From Chloroflexota bacterium (GTDB lineage: Bacteria; Chloroflexota; Anaerolineae; B4-G1): 5,746 bases of DNA. The position numbers were made by a program, and so were the translations under genes. The notes under the pieces are model-generated. The model saw only the letters and a list, made by a program, of their open reading frames with translations. It was not told where the DNA came from and did not search any database. This document shows, piece after piece, positions 5,514 through 5,746 of the stretch (position 1 is the stretch's first letter; every line of letters starts with the position of its first letter). The stretch is taken from positions 1 to 5,746 of the forward strand of contig DSAR01000109.1 of assembly GCA_011046405.1 (NCBI GenBank), in the 5' to 3' direction.

Positions 5514-5519
5514 ATCAGT
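5514..5519. repeat. Right target-site duplication (ATCAGT)
   Basis: Exact copy of 3628-3633 just outside the right terminal repeat. Deleting the element and one copy joins the orphan Shine-Dalgarno leader to the leader of the ORF at 5550. Confidence 0.65.
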
Positions 5520-5549
5520 TGAATTCACAACCTGGTACTGCAGAGTAAT

Positions 5550-5746
5550 ATGTTGCTAGAAAGCTTTGACCCCACTCAAATCCAAGATCTGGATGGCGCA
5601 CGGCAGGCCATTGTGATGCTGCTCAACCTGGTCGAGACTTTGAAAACGGAAAACCAGGAGTTGCGAGAGCAGGTTCAGCGTCTGCGGGACGAGATCAATC
5701 GTCTCAAAGGTGAACAAGGAAAACCAGTCATCAAGCCCAACAAGCA
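5550..5746 (+). CDS. IS66-like transposase, N-terminal part (runs off window)
   Basis: The ORF starts MLLESFDPTQIQDLDG and continues open to the window edge (65 full codons seen). Residues about 22-54 form a leucine- and glutamate-rich coiled coil (LLNLVETLKTENQELREQ and following), then a basic GEQGKP...KPNK stretch. This coiled coil plus KP-rich hinge is the typical N-terminus of IS66-type (TnpC-like) transposases; the catalytic core would lie beyond the window. ATG 5550 is the first start after an in-frame TGA at 5520-5522. The local RBS is weak (AGAG at 5542-5545), which fits the idea that its own strong SD at 3614-3620 was cut away by the inserted IS. Without the rest of the protein the family call is by pattern only. 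Confidence 0.65.
   Translation, partial: MLLESFDPTQIQDLDGARQAIVMLLNLVETLKTENQELREQVQRLRDEINRLKGEQGKPVIKPNK

Overview
The window looks like an accessory stretch of a chromosome from a free-living bacterium. An environmental Chloroflexota (Anaerolineae/Caldilineae-like) is my best guess. The reasons are the GC-rich two-component operon, the tandem 'cacgaatt' palindromic repeat at the left edge, the style of the S9-peptidase remnant, and the IS66-like transposase N-terminus. This placement is inference; no marker gene is present.

Layout. Positions 1-379 are non-coding, with a REP-like inverted repeat, several small hairpins and a possible structured leader. Positions 380-1060 encode a DedA/VTT-type membrane protein. 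Facing it, 1089-1378 (-) holds the frameshifted, 5'-truncated C-terminal end of an S9-type alpha/beta hydrolase (pseudogene). A strong + strand intrinsic terminator lies at 1423-1459. A sigma70-like promoter (1520-1548) then precedes a two-gene operon: a NarL/DegS-type membrane histidine kinase (1592-2863) and its LuxR/NarL-type response regulator (2853-3482), which overlap by 11 bases.

Immediately after the response regulator stop codon comes a compact regulatory region. Three dyads of the form TAGCAAA-N2-TTTGCTA, with centres 23 and 24 bp apart, abut a near-consensus extended -10 promoter (3543-3571). A small hairpin and a perfect Shine-Dalgarno (3614-3620) follow. The reading frame that should come next is missing because a ~1.88-kb insertion sequence (about 3633-5513) sits there. 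The IS has imperfect terminal inverted repeats, a 5-6 bp target duplication (ATCAGT) and one reverse-strand DDE transposase gene split by a -1 frame change at an A6G5 run. This is either programmed frameshifting/slippage or a mutation. Beyond the IS, an IS66-like transposase ORF starts at 5550 and runs off the window. Before the insertion, the promoter and SD probably served this ORF, so the right third is a nested mobile-element arrangement.

Functionally, the kinase and regulator form a signalling pair. The 7-2-7 geometry of the dyads is that of NarL-family sites, so the regulator could control the adjacent promoter; the dyads could instead be end repeats of the IS66-like element. I see no convincing new multi-gene defence or metabolic system. 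The most informative items are the dyad array, the slippery transposase and the nested insertion that cuts a leader.
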